Numbered from the stretch's first letter, positions 1 through 7,921 are shown. The stretch: DNA of 27,493 bases from 66-474 sp035249465 (GCA_035249465.1 DATFGL010000253.1:1-27493); one strand, 5' to 3'. Made by a program: numbers and translations. Notes: generated by a model not told the origin, from the sequence alone.

Positions 1-1050
1 CGGCGGCGCCTGCCATTGCGGCTTGCCGGTGGCACCCGCGTATTCGACCACGATGCCCATGCCGGCTTCGCGGTCGGAATCGGTGGTATCGCCCAGCACC
101 CACACGCCGGGGTGGTCCATTTCCACGATCGCGGAGATGCGCTCGGCGGTTCCGAGCCACAGCACCGGCACCTCGGCCGGGTGCGGCACGGGATTGCCAT
201 CCAGCGCGACCACCTTGAAGGTGTGGCCGGGCAGGGCGAGGCTGCGATTTTCGGTGGCGCTGGCGTTGACCACGTGCAGCATCACGCGCTCGCCGCGCTT
301 CACGCGGATGGGCTCGCCGTGACCCAGCGATTTGCCGTTGATCGCGAATGCTTCGTAGGCGAGTTCGTAACCGGGCGGCACCTTGCCGGCGTTAGGGTCG
401 GCGTTTGCCGCGATGGTGACCAGGTCCATCTCCATGCCCGAAGGCTCCATGAACGCCATGTCCATGTCCACGCGGGTCAGGTAGGGCATGAATTCCTTGA
501 GGGTCAGGAACACTTCGCGGTCGTACGCGCCCGGATCATTTTTAGGGTCGATGTAAACCGGGCCCGCGAGTCCGTTGTAGAGGCCGAGCGAAAGGTCGGC
601 GCCCGCGCGCACGTGCGTGTGGTAGAAGCGCAAGCCCGCGGGATTGGGCGTGAACACGATGCGGCGGTGACCATGCGCGGGCACCGGCGGCGTGTGTTCC
701 TCGTCCGCACCGTCCACGCTATCGGGCAGGTATTGGCCGTGCCAGTGCACCTGCTCGTCGTACGCGGTGTCGTTGAACACGTCGACCGACGTTTGCTGTC
801 CTTGCTTGAAGCGCAGCAACGGACCGGGGAAGCTGCCGTTGTACATCGTGGTCGACACGAACCGCTCGGGTGCCAGCTCCAGCACGCCGGTGGCAATGCG
901 CAGGGTGTGCTCGGCCTTGCCTGCCAAAGGTGCGGGTGGCGTCTGGGGCATCGCGCGGGTCATGTCGGCCGCCGCCGCGCCGGCCGCGGGCAGTATGCCG
1001 GCAGCAAGTGTGGACAGGCTGACGGTTTTCAGGAAATCGCGGCGATCCAT
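1..1050 (-). CDS. Tat-exported multicopper oxidase, C-terminus beyond the left edge
   Basis: This is the first 350 residues of a multicopper oxidase; the reading frame is open to base 1 and continues outside the window. Such enzymes oxidise a substrate (metal ion or phenol) at a type 1 copper and reduce oxygen to water at a trinuclear centre. The N-terminus starts MDRRDFLKT, a twin-arginine export signal, followed by a hydrophobic stretch and an Ala-rich cleavage region to about residue 28, so the protein acts in the periplasm. The copper-binding HWHG motif is at residues 102-105 and YHTH at 143-146, the usual paired His-X-His sites of the first cupredoxin domain. The C-terminal His and Cys ligands lie outside the window, so the type 1 site cannot be checked. 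The ATG at 1050 has no strong Shine-Dalgarno. Substrate is unknown: ferroxidase, cuprous oxidase or laccase all fit. Confidence 0.88.
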   Translation of the reverse strand, partial: MDRRDFLKTVSLSTLAAGILPAAGAAAADMTRAMPQTPPAPLAGKAEHTLRIATGVLELAPERFVSTTMYNGSFPGPLLRFKQGQQTSVDVFNDTAYDEQVHWHGQYLPDSVDGADEEHTPPVPAHGHRRIVFTPNPAGLRFYHTHVRAGADLSLGLYNGLAGPVYIDPKNDPGAYDREVFLTLKEFMPYLTRVDMDMAFMEPSGMEMDLVTIAANADPNAGKVPPGYELAYEAFAINGKSLGHGEPIRVKRGERVMLHVVNASATENRSLALPGHTFKVVALDGNPVPHPAEVPVLWLGTAERISAIVEMDHPGVWVLGDTTDSDREAGMGIVVEYAGATGKPQWQAPP

Positions 1051-1067
1051 GTTGTTCCACCGGCAAT

Positions 1068-1086
1068 GCAAATGAGAATGATAAAC
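1068..1086 (-). promoter_or_regulatory. Fur-box-like site before the multicopper oxidase
   Basis: Read on the minus strand, this 19-base A/T-rich stretch matches the symmetric Fur consensus (GATAATGATTATCATTATC) at 13 of 19 positions by my count, including the core ATCATT and CTCATT hexamers. It ends 17 bases before the oxidase start codon, where a bound repressor could block transcription or initiation. Iron control is inference from this match only. Confidence 0.4.
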
Positions 1087-1101
1087 GATTGCGGTGAGGG
1101 C

Positions 1102-1121
1102 GGGTGCAACGCGTCGCACCC
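1102..1121. terminator. Hairpin between hydroxylase and multicopper oxidase
   Basis: Arms GGGTGC and GCACCC (6 bp, perfect) flank an 8-base loop that contains the palindrome ACGCGT. It sits between the end of the hydroxylase gene and the Fur-like site. It could separate the two transcripts, but there is no T tract. Confidence 0.25.
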
Positions 1122-1164
1122 ACGTGCGTCTTGCCCGTGGGGTTGCCGGAAATGCGGGAGGACG

Positions 1165-1821
1165 TCAGGCCTTGCCTGGGCTATGGGCCGGCTGGCGGTG
1201 ATAGCGCGTACCGAGAATCACGTCCCACAGACCGGTGGTCACGCCGAAATTGGCGTCGGGGTGGTAGTGATGGATGTTGTGGAAACCCGCCCAGCGGCGC
1301 ATCAGGGGGTTCTTGAAACGATGCGCATGGATCACGACGTGACTCGATCCATAGGCCGAGTACCCGGCCGCGATGACGCCGGCCAGCAGCAGCGCGTAAC
1401 CGGCAGGCAGGGCCAGCGCGAACAGCGCGGCGAGGGCGCACATGGAGAGCGGCGGCATGAAGAACGGCAGCGCGTCATAGCCGAGCGGGTCCAGGTGATG
1501 GCGCGTGTGGCCCGCTTCGAACGGACCGGTGTTGCCGTGGAACAACCAGCGGTGCGCGGCGTATTCGATGAAGGTGAAGGCGAACAGGCCGCAGAGCACC
1601 GTCACGGCCGCGGGCAGCGGGCGCATGCCGCCGTACCAGACGCCGGCCACGATCAACACCACGCTGATCAGGCAGTCGCTGATCAGACCGGCGCGCAGGT
1701 TGAAATGGCTTGTGGAAAGGCGCGCTAGCGGGCGCGCGATCCACTCCAGGGGAGCAGGCAGCGTCGATGCCGACATTCCGGATCCGTCGGGTGCGGCGGA
1801 AACCTTCTGATTGCTGGACAC
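1165..1821 (-). CDS. Fatty acid hydroxylase / sterol desaturase superfamily membrane protein
   Basis: A 218-residue integral membrane protein with the His-rich signature of the FA_hydroxylase family, which uses a di-metal centre to hydroxylate or desaturate lipids. Visible clusters are HRWLFH (90-95), HTRHH (105-109), HAH (165-167) and HNIHHYH (181-187), followed by the conserved NFGVTTGLWD (191-200). Hydrophobic segments at about 45-63, 72-88 and 120-158 hold the clusters on one face of the membrane. The frame begins with GTG at 1821 behind AGGAG at a rather long spacing; an in-frame ATG at codon 16 (1776) is a shorter alternative, and residues 1-20 look dispensable. The substrate cannot be read from sequence; carotenoid, sterol-like or hopanoid lipids are all possible. 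It lies 114 bases upstream of the multicopper oxidase on the same strand. Confidence 0.85.
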   Translation of the reverse strand: MSSNQKVSAAPDGSGMSASTLPAPLEWIARPLARLSTSHFNLRAGLISDCLISVVLIVAGVWYGGMRPLPAAVTVLCGLFAFTFIEYAAHRWLFHGNTGPFEAGHTRHHLDPLGYDALPFFMPPLSMCALAALFALALPAGYALLLAGVIAAGYSAYGSSHVVIHAHRFKNPLMRRWAGFHNIHHYHPDANFGVTTGLWDVILGTRYHRQPAHSPGKA

Positions 1822-1948
1822 GGCCAGGTGCAGCTCCTGTCTTTGGGCCCTGCTGCGGTCGCGGAACCGGCGGTCAGCGCCTGATCAGCCGTTGAACCGC
1901 GCGACAAGTATAGTGAGAAACTCAAACCGCGGCATGAGGTGGATCGAC

Positions 1949-2371
1949 ATGAAAAAGTTCCCGAAAGCCGTGGGTTTGGCGGCGTTGCTGGCGGGTGTCG
2001 CGGCGGTGCCCGTGATGGCGCAGCAAACCTCTTCCGAACGCGTCGACCTGGCGCGCTACCAGAAATACGCCGGGGCGCCGGTGGACAGCGTCCGTTATTT
2101 CCAGATCAATGGTTTCCAGTACCTTGCGCCGGACAAGGTGGCGATCTGGTTCGGCGTCAACAAGCTGTACCTGCTGACCGTGCAGACGCCTTGCAACAAC
2201 CTTGCGTTCGCGAACGGTATCGGACTGACGGCGAAGAACAACATGCTCTACAGGGACTTCGACTTCGTCACCTTCGATCGCCAGCGCTGCAAGATTCTCA
2301 GGATCGAACCGGTGAATGAATTGAAGATGAAGCAGGATGCGCGCGCCGCGGCTTCGGGGTCGAGCAGCTAG
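1949..2371 (+). CDS. Small secreted DUF6491 family protein
   Basis: A 140-residue protein of unknown function. The ATG at 1949 follows a good ribosome binding site (GAGGTGG, 1936-1942). Residues 1-24 are a Sec signal peptide (KK, hydrophobic core, then PVMA before QQ). The mature part has two cysteines, C82 in TPCNN and C114 in RQRCKI, that probably form a disulfide; the pattern of an aromatic YLL strand, C-NL-FAN-IGLT and RC-I-RI resembles the DUF6491 family common in Xanthomonadales. The tail after residue 125 is Ala/Ser-rich and probably disordered. A possible -10 (TATAGT, 1909-1914) lies upstream without a well-spaced -35. The stop codon overlaps that of the convergent mutY gene. Confidence 0.72.
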   Translation: MKKFPKAVGLAALLAGVAAVPVMAQQTSSERVDLARYQKYAGAPVDSVRYFQINGFQYLAPDKVAIWFGVNKLYLLTVQTPCNNLAFANGIGLTAKNNMLYRDFDFVTFDRQRCKILRIEPVNELKMKQDARAAASGSSS

Positions 2372-3669
2372 TCGGCCGCGTCGTCACCGAACAGGAAACG
2401 CCGCATTTCGGCGCCAAGCATTGCGCGCGTCGTGGGGTCGCGCGGCGACAACCGGTTCTCGTTGATCAGCATCGTCTGGTACGCAAGCCACTGCTGCCAC
2501 GCTTCGCGGCCGATGTGTTCGTAAATGCGCTGCCCGAGTTCGCCCGGCCACGGCGGCCGGTCGAGGCCTTCGGTTTCGCGTTGTGCTTTCTGGCAGTACA
2601 CGGTTCTGGACATGCTGTGCAATAGCTTCAATACGGGTGCTGGGATGCCCAGTGTGGCGATTTCGCCGGGCGAGCACCAGCGTGAATCGGGATCGTCCGC
2701 CAGCCGTGTGTTGGCGCGCACGCCACGCCATTCGAGCGGTGCTGCCCGCAGGCGGAAGTGCGTGAAGGTATGCCTGATGCCAGGCAACGTTGCAGCGACC
2801 GCGTGATCGAGTTTCGCGAGTTGCGCGGCCAGCGTGCCGGCCGCCTCCGTGTCATTCACCTCCGGCAGGCTCCACAGGCGCGGCCACACGCCTTGCAGTG
2901 GGCGGCGTTGCAGCAATACGCGGCCGTGTTGGTCCCTCAGCACCACGAACACGATGTGTTTTTCCGGCAACGCGCGCACGGGTCGCGGCGCCGGAATTGT
3001 GCGGGTGAGGTTGTCGCGGTGCGCAACACATTCGCGCGATTGCGGACATTCGGTACAGCGCGGATTGGTGCGCGTGCACACGGTCGCACCGAGATCCATG
3101 ATCGCCTGCGTGTAATCCGCAATGCGCGTCGACGGGGTGTGCGTTTCGGCGTGCGACCAGAGGGCGTGCTCGACGTTGCGTTCGCCCGGCCATCCGCGCA
3201 CGCCATGAAAACGCGCCAGCACGCGTTTGACATTGCCGTCGAGAATCGCATGGCGCTGCCCGTGCGCCTGCGCGAGGATCGCCGCTGCGGTGGAGCGCCC
3301 CAGTCCCGGAAGCGCCGCAAGCGCCTCGAAGCCGCGCGGCAGTTCGCCGCCGTGCAGGGTCATGCAGAGTCGGGCTGCCGCATGCAGATGGCGTGCGCGG
3401 CGGTAGTAACCGAGTCCCGACCACAGCGCCATTACCTGGTCTTCCGGCGCGGCAGCCAGCGCGGCGACGTCGGGCAACGCCTGCACGAAGCGTTCGAAAT
3501 ACGGAATGACGGTGGCGACCTGTGTCTGCTGCAGCATCACCTCCGAAACCCACACGCGGTACGGTGAGCGCCGGTTTGCCGGCCGGTTGGTCGACATCTC
3601 CTGCCACGGCAGGTCGTGGCGGCCGTGCCGGTCGTACCAGTGCAGCAGCCGGCGTGCGAATCCATCCAT
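2368..3669 (-). CDS. mutY: MutY adenine glycosylase fused in frame to YggX
   Basis: A 433-residue protein. Residues 1-350 are MutY, which removes adenine mispaired with 8-oxoguanine. Visible features are the catalytic Glu in SEVMLQQTQV (E43), the helix-hairpin-helix LPGLGRSTAAAI (120-131), the Asp of LDGNVKR (D144), the 4Fe-4S ligands C198, C205, C208 and C214, and a NUDIX-like 8-oxoG recognition domain at about 235-350. From residue 353 the frame continues without a stop into a complete 81-residue YggX domain (starts MSRTVYC, with PGELGQRIY and QTMLINEN), the Fe(II)-trafficking/oxidative-damage protein normally encoded by the next gene. YggX's conserved Cys is C359. The start at 3669 is chosen because it gives the family N-terminus (GFARRLLHWYDRHGRHDLPW); it lies 4 bases after the upstream gene's stop. 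The YggX ATG at 2613 has no clear Shine-Dalgarno. Confidence 0.93.
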   Translation of the reverse strand: MDGFARRLLHWYDRHGRHDLPWQEMSTNRPANRRSPYRVWVSEVMLQQTQVATVIPYFERFVQALPDVAALAAAPEDQVMALWSGLGYYRRARHLHAAARLCMTLHGGELPRGFEALAALPGLGRSTAAAILAQAHGQRHAILDGNVKRVLARFHGVRGWPGERNVEHALWSHAETHTPSTRIADYTQAIMDLGATVCTRTNPRCTECPQSRECVAHRDNLTRTIPAPRPVRALPEKHIVFVVLRDQHGRVLLQRRPLQGVWPRLWSLPEVNDTEAAGTLAAQLAKLDHAVAATLPGIRHTFTHFRLRAAPLEWRGVRANTRLADDPDSRWCSPGEIATLGIPAPVLKLLHSMSRTVYCQKAQRETEGLDRPPWPGELGQRIYEHIGREAWQQWLAYQTMLINENRLSPRDPTTRAMLGAEMRRFLFGDDAAD

Positions 3670-3673
3670 TCGA

Positions 3674-4867
3674 TCAACGATGAGCCGTCGATGCTGCGGC
3701 GGGCGCAATGCTCGCGGCTGATTCCGGCTTCAAATCGGGCCCCGCGTTCAAGGTCAGGCCAGTGGCTTTCAGCCAACCCAGGTCGAGCTTTTGTACCTCG
3801 GCCCCGCCCGTGAACGGCAGCGGCCCCGGCGGATGCTGGGGGGACGCCGCGAGCAGCCGCTGCCACCATTTGCCAAATTCGGTCGGTTGCAGGTGGAAGT
3901 TGGCGTGCGAATTGTCGCCCTGGATATTCACCGCGATGTCGAGCGGTGCTTTCGCGGAGGGAGGCAGCACATCCAGGGCAATCCTGTCGACACTCATCGC
4001 GCTGGGCCGCAGTGCGGGCGCCCCCGCGGATGCCGATCCACTGGCACTGGCGGCGGGCGCGCTGGCCGATGCCGCCGGCGGTGCGAGTGACGGGTAGCGC
4101 AGATCGCCGTGCAGGTGCAGGACGACGGCTTCACCGCCGTGCCACTGGCCCTGGCCCTGCAAGTGCAGCGAGGCTCCACCCTGCTTGCCGAAATCGAGCC
4201 GGATTGGGTCGAGGTCGATCGTTCCATCGTGCGGCGAGGAGGGCACCGTCTCCAGATTGGCGGTGATCTTGCGGCCGTCACTGCTGCGCGCCGAGGTGTC
4301 CATCCGGAAAGGACGGCCCGGCAGCAGTTCGCCGGTGTCGAGGCTGAGCTCGAACAGCAGCGGCGCGCCGCCATTGGTCAGCGTGCCCTGCGTCATGTGC
4401 ACGCCGGCCGCGATGATCGGCAGCCGCGGCGGCCCCTTGTGGCTGGGCAAGCGCATCAGCAGCGCTTTCAGTTCGCCGAGATCGATGCGTGGTCCCTCCA
4501 CTTCGACGCGTTCGATCGCCACGTCGCCGCGCAGCAACGCGCGCCATGGCACCACGATGGTCGCGCCGCCCGCCTGCAGGAAGGGTGTGGATGAACCGGC
4601 GTTGGTCAGGCTGAAGCGTTGCATGTTCACGGCGGGCCGCGGGAACAGCGTCGGCTCCGCGGCGGCCTGCATGTCCAGCTCGATGCCGACGCTCGCGAGC
4701 TCGCGTTCCAGCAGGTCGGTGAAGCGTTGCGGTTGCAGCAATGCCTGCACGTGGATCGCGAGCGCGACCAGCAACGCGAGCACCACCACACCCGTACCCA
4801 GCGCCACCCAGCGCATGCGGAGCCCGTGCCATGTTGCGGGGATGGACATCCTGGGGTCTATCGGCAT
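3674..4867 (-). CDS. AsmA-family inner-membrane-anchored protein
   Basis: A 397-residue protein with one N-terminal membrane helix (about 19-42) and a long periplasmic part. The segment after the helix, ending in a LLERELASVGIELD-type pattern and then FPRPAVNMQRFSL and VVPWRALLRGDVAIERVEVEGPRIDL, matches the AsmA N-terminal domain. AsmA-like proteins are thought to form lipid-carrying grooves between inner and outer membrane; function here is by family only. Residues about 255-282 are a low-complexity Ala/Ser/Pro linker. It lies between ftsY and mutY with gaps of 18 and 4 bases, so it is almost certainly co-transcribed. An ATG at codon 7 is an alternative start. The C-terminus (AASIAPAAASTAHR) is also Ala-rich. 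Much shorter than E. coli AsmA (about 617 residues). Confidence 0.78.
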   Translation of the reverse strand: MPIDPRMSIPATWHGLRMRWVALGTGVVVLALLVALAIHVQALLQPQRFTDLLERELASVGIELDMQAAAEPTLFPRPAVNMQRFSLTNAGSSTPFLQAGGATIVVPWRALLRGDVAIERVEVEGPRIDLGELKALLMRLPSHKGPPRLPIIAAGVHMTQGTLTNGGAPLLFELSLDTGELLPGRPFRMDTSARSSDGRKITANLETVPSSPHDGTIDLDPIRLDFGKQGGASLHLQGQGQWHGGEAVVLHLHGDLRYPSLAPPAASASAPAASASGSASAGAPALRPSAMSVDRIALDVLPPSAKAPLDIAVNIQGDNSHANFHLQPTEFGKWWQRLLAASPQHPPGPLPFTGGAEVQKLDLGWLKATGLTLNAGPDLKPESAASIAPAAASTAHR

Positions 4868-4885
4868 GGCGTCAACAGACCCTGC

Positions 4886-6007
4886 TCACGCGCCCGGCAG
4901 CAGTCCGTCGACGAACGCGCGCGGATCGAAAATGCGCAGGTCCTCGGCGCGTTCACCCAATCCCACATAACGGATCGGGAGCGCGAATTCGCGTGCGAGC
5001 GCGAACACCACGCCACCCTTGGCGGTTCCGTCGAGTTTGGTGACCGCCAGTCCCGTCACCCCGACCGTGTTGATGAATTGTCGCACCTGGTTGATTGCGT
5101 TCTGGCCGGTGGTGCCGTCGATCACCATCAGCACTTCGTGTGGCGCATCGGCATCCAGCTTGCCCACGACCCGCCTGACCTTGGCCAGTTCGTCCATCAA
5201 TCCGGAACGCGTGTGCAGGCGCCCGGCGGTGTCGGCGATCAACACGTCGTTGCCGTGGGCGATGCCCATCTGCAGCGCGTCGAAGATCACGCTGGCGGAA
5301 TCCGCGCCCTGACCTTGCGCGCATACGGAAATGCCGAGCCGGCCCGCCCATTCCTGCAGTTGTGCCACCGCGGCGGCACGGAATGTGTCGCCGGCGGCAA
5401 GCAGCACATCGCGTTGCTCGCTCTGGAAGCGGCGCGCCAGCTTGCCGATGGTGGTGGTCTTGCCGACGCCGTTCACGCCCACCACCAGCAGCATGAAAGG
5501 TTTGCGGCCGCCGACATCGAGGTGCCGCGCCACGGGTTCGAGCATCGCGATCAACCGCGCGCGCAGTGCTTCGCGCAGCGCATCGGCGTCCGCGAATTCG
5601 CGCTTGTGCATGCGGCGGCGCAGGTCGTCGATCAGTTCGGTGGTGGCGGCGACGCCGACGTCGGCCGACAACAGGGTGATCTCGAGTTCGTCCAGCAGCT
5701 CATCTGAAAGGACCGGATTGCGCGCAAACAGCGAGGTCAATCCGCGCGCGAAACCGCTCCCGGAAAGGCGCTCGCGCCATCCGCGCCGCGGTTGCGAAGC
5801 GTTGGCCATCAAATCGTTCGGTCCGGACGCCATGTTCGGCAGTGGCGTTTCGGGCAGCATCGCGGGTCCGGCGTGGCGGCGTGGCACCTGGCCGGTTTCC
5901 GATTCGGGTGGCAGGAAGTCAAGGGGAATGCCGGATTCGCCTGGCAACGCGAATGCCGGATCGTTGCGCGGTTTCCGGCCCGCGAGCTTGTTCCACAGGT
6001 TCGGCAT
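4886..6007 (-). CDS. ftsY: Signal recognition particle receptor FtsY
   Basis: A 373-residue SRP GTPase that docks ribosome-SRP complexes at the inner membrane for co-translational insertion. After a Pro-rich, weakly conserved N-terminal region (1-85) comes the helical N domain (about 88-165) and the NG GTPase domain: P-loop GVNGVGKTT (177-185), GDTFRAAAVAQLQEW, DTAGR, TKLDGTAKGG and the closing GLGERAEDLRIFDP. The start MPNLWNKL at 6007 is preferred because the upstream extension lacks family similarity; no strong Shine-Dalgarno is visible. The acidic N-terminal A domain of E. coli FtsY is replaced by a shorter Pro-rich segment. It heads the ftsY-asmA-mutY/yggX operon and is divergent from rsmD, as ftsY often is. 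Confidence 0.95.
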   Translation of the reverse strand: MPNLWNKLAGRKPRNDPAFALPGESGIPLDFLPPESETGQVPRRHAGPAMLPETPLPNMASGPNDLMANASQPRRGWRERLSGSGFARGLTSLFARNPVLSDELLDELEITLLSADVGVAATTELIDDLRRRMHKREFADADALREALRARLIAMLEPVARHLDVGGRKPFMLLVVGVNGVGKTTTIGKLARRFQSEQRDVLLAAGDTFRAAAVAQLQEWAGRLGISVCAQGQGADSASVIFDALQMGIAHGNDVLIADTAGRLHTRSGLMDELAKVRRVVGKLDADAPHEVLMVIDGTTGQNAINQVRQFINTVGVTGLAVTKLDGTAKGGVVFALAREFALPIRYVGLGERAEDLRIFDPRAFVDGLLPGA

Positions 6008-6036
6008 GGGGGTCGTCGTGGGGTACAGTGTGCGAG

Positions 6037-6042
6037 ATGCTA
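6037..6042 (-). promoter_or_regulatory. Candidate extended -10 element for ftsY operon
   Basis: On the minus strand TGC-TAGCAT lies about 30 bases before the ftsY ATG, giving an extended -10. The matching -35 position is a poor fit. It is the best promoter candidate I see in the 160-base gap between ftsY and rsmD. Confidence 0.3.
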
Positions 6043-6167
6043 GCACCTGCATTATTAATGCGATCATCCTTGATCGCTGCTTCGGTGAACAATTCCGTCC
6101 ACGGGACGGGTCCAGGCTCGCGAACACCAGAACGCCCGTCCATGGGCTGACTTTTCACGAAAGCCGC

Positions 6168-6752
6168 ATGAACAAGCATTACCGTGACACGACGTCGCCG
6201 GGACGTATCCATATCATTGGTGGCAGCCTGCGGGGATCACGGCTCGCGGTGCCGCTCCTGCCGGGGTTGCGGCCGACGCCGCAGCGCTTGCGGCAGACAT
6301 TGTTCGATTGGCTGGTGCCGGTGATCGCGGGCGCGAACGTGCTGGACGCTTTCGCCGGCAGTGGCGCGCTCGGGATCGAAGCCCTCTCGCGCGGCGCGCG
6401 CGCCGCGACGTTCATCGAGCGTGACCGTGCGCAGGCGCACTCCATCGAAGCGGACCTCGTGCGCCTGCACCAGGACAACGCCACCGTTCGCTGCGGGGAT
6501 GCGCTGAGGATCCTGGCCGAACCGGCAATCGGGAATTTCGACATCGTGTTCATCGACCCGCCGTTCGACGCCTGCATCCGGGGCCAGGCGGCGGCCTTGC
6601 TGGATGCGGGTGGCTGGCTTGCGCCGCAAGCGTGGGTTTACGCCGAGGCGGGAAAAGACGATGCGTGGGATGTACCCGGGCGCTGGCTGTTGCACCGTCA
6701 GCGCGAAGCCGGCGCGGTGCGCGGAACGTTGCATCGCGTTGGCGCGGCGTGA
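6168..6752 (+). CDS. rsmD: 16S rRNA (guanine966-N2)-methyltransferase RsmD
   Basis: A 194-residue SAM-dependent methyltransferase that modifies G966 of 16S rRNA during small-subunit assembly. Family signatures are RIHIIGGSLRGSRL near the N-terminus, RPTPQRLRQTLFDWL, the SAM-binding VLDAFAGSGALGIEALSRGA, and the catalytic (D/N)PP(F/Y) motif as FIDPPFD. The ATG at 6168 sits just upstream of the conserved RIHIIGG block. Length is normal for the family (about 190-200). The gene is divergent from ftsY and followed 55 bases later by coaD, a pairing seen in many gammaproteobacteria. Confidence 0.95.
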   Translation: MNKHYRDTTSPGRIHIIGGSLRGSRLAVPLLPGLRPTPQRLRQTLFDWLVPVIAGANVLDAFAGSGALGIEALSRGARAATFIERDRAQAHSIEADLVRLHQDNATVRCGDALRILAEPAIGNFDIVFIDPPFDACIRGQAAALLDAGGWLAPQAWVYAEAGKDDAWDVPGRWLLHRQREAGAVRGTLHRVGAA

Positions 6753-6807
6753 TCCTTGCCGCACTTGCGATGCCACGCCGGTGCCGCAAGATGGCACAAT
6801 GGGGGGC

Positions 6808-7362
6808 ATGGGGAAGCGCAAGCCATCTCGTTCCAATCCGCGCATTGCGGTCTATCCGGGCACGTTCGACCCGGTCACCAATGGCCACGGCGACCTGGTC
6901 GCGCGTGCCGCGCCCCTGTTCGACCGGCTGATCGTGGCGGTCGCAAAATCGAGTGGCAAGGCGCCGCGTTTCGAGATGGATGAACGCGTCGAGCTTGCAC
7001 GCGCCGCGCTGCATGGAATCGCGAACGTGGAGGTGCGCGGGTTCGACACCCTGCTGGCCAGATTCGTGATCGAATGCGGCGCCGGCGTGATCCTGCGCGG
7101 GCTGCGCGCGGTGTCGGACTTCGAATACGAATTCCAGCTGGCCAGCATGAATCGGCACCTGATTCCACAGGCCGAAACCCTGTTCCTGACCCCGGCCGAG
7201 GAGTGGGGTTTCATCTCCTCGTCGCTGGTGCGTGAAATCGCCAGCCTCGGCGGTGATGTTTCAGATTTTGTCCATCCGGCTGTCCAGAAGGCCTTGCGTC
7301 AACGTTGGCGCAAGCCGGGGGGGCGAGCTGGTTCTGCCGTTCCACGCAAGTCATCGAGGTAA
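6808..7362 (+). CDS. coaD: Phosphopantetheine adenylyltransferase CoaD
   Basis: A 184-residue enzyme that transfers AMP from ATP to 4'-phosphopantetheine, the penultimate step of coenzyme A synthesis. It carries the nucleotidyltransferase signature YPGTFDPVTNGH (16-27), RGLRAVSDFEYEFQLASMNRHL, and the ISSSLVREIA motif. The start at 6808 follows a G-run; an ATG 9 bases upstream (6799) is in frame but less well placed. The protein is about 20 residues longer than usual: a basic N-terminal stub (MGKRKPSRSNPR) and a basic C-terminal tail after residue 163. Its TAA stop lies inside the ribosome binding site of the next gene. Confidence 0.95.
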   Translation: MGKRKPSRSNPRIAVYPGTFDPVTNGHGDLVARAAPLFDRLIVAVAKSSGKAPRFEMDERVELARAALHGIANVEVRGFDTLLARFVIECGAGVILRGLRAVSDFEYEFQLASMNRHLIPQAETLFLTPAEEWGFISSSLVREIASLGGDVSDFVHPAVQKALRQRWRKPGGRAGSAVPRKSSR

Positions 7363-7367
7363 TCGCC

Positions 7368-7859
7368 ATGCGCAAATTCCTTTTCATCGCAGCCATCGCG
7401 CTGCTGGGCACGCTGGGTCTCAGTGCCTGCAACAACAACCAGTCCGAAGCACCGGCCGCCCAGGCCAAGGTCACCAAGCCGACCGATCCCAATGACATCA
7501 AGGCGTGGCAGGCCTACCTGAGCCAGATCGTCGAAGAGAACATGGGCAACATCACCAATCCGCCTTACGTGTACTTCGTTCCCTCTTCCAGCGATCCGGC
7601 TGGCAACGCGACGATCGGGCGCGTGCAGGGCCAGATCAATGACGTGGTCGCGGCGACGGTACTCCCCGGCAACATGGTGGCTGCGGGTGGGCCAAGTTCC
7701 GCCACGACGGCCGAGCTGCTGGAGAATGCCTTCAAACAAGCCGCGGCAGGGTCGTTCAAGGGCGTCGTGGTGTTGTTCATCGGCGACAAGGCCGACGAAC
7801 CTGCGGTGAAGGCCGCGGTCGATCCGAGCGGCGCGACGTTCAAGTTCGCACAAATGTAA
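7368..7859 (+). CDS. Predicted lipoprotein of unknown function
   Basis: A 163-residue protein with a lipoprotein signal: MRKFLFIAAIALLGTLGLSAC, the lipobox LSAC placing the acylated Cys at residue 21. The mature protein starts with an Asn/Gln/Ala-rich linker, then a folded part with repeated small residues and a closing hydrophobic strand GVVVLFIGDK. I do not recognise the family. GAGGT at 7356-7360 gives a strong ribosome binding site and overlaps the coaD stop, so translation is probably coupled. The prominent hairpins downstream (7876-7951) are likely the end of the rsmD-coaD-lipoprotein transcript. Confidence 0.75.
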   Translation: MRKFLFIAAIALLGTLGLSACNNNQSEAPAAQAKVTKPTDPNDIKAWQAYLSQIVEENMGNITNPPYVYFVPSSSDPAGNATIGRVQGQINDVVAATVLPGNMVAAGGPSSATTAELLENAFKQAAAGSFKGVVVLFIGDKADEPAVKAAVDPSGATFKFAQM

Positions 7860-7875
7860 CGGTGTGCGTTGGACT

Positions 7876-7914
7876 TGGAGGCGGTTGCTTCGCGCGCAGC
7901 CGATCACGCCTCCA
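7876..7914 (+). terminator. Imperfect hairpin after lipoprotein gene
   Basis: Arms TGGAGGCG (7876-7883) and CGCCTCCA (7907-7914) pair perfectly over 8 bp around a 23-base loop. Together with the next hairpin it probably ends or insulates the upstream transcript; there is no T tract. Confidence 0.35.
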
Positions 7915-7921
7915 CAACCCC

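Noticed and set aside
16..1728. Long plus-strand open frame of 570 codons
   Set aside because: It is the antisense shadow of the multicopper oxidase and hydroxylase genes; the translation is His/Arg/Gly-rich with no family motifs.
1892..1914. TTGAAC and TATAGT as a promoter for the DUF6491 gene
   Set aside because: The spacer is only 11 bp, too short for a sigma-70 promoter; only the -10 is kept as a weak possibility.
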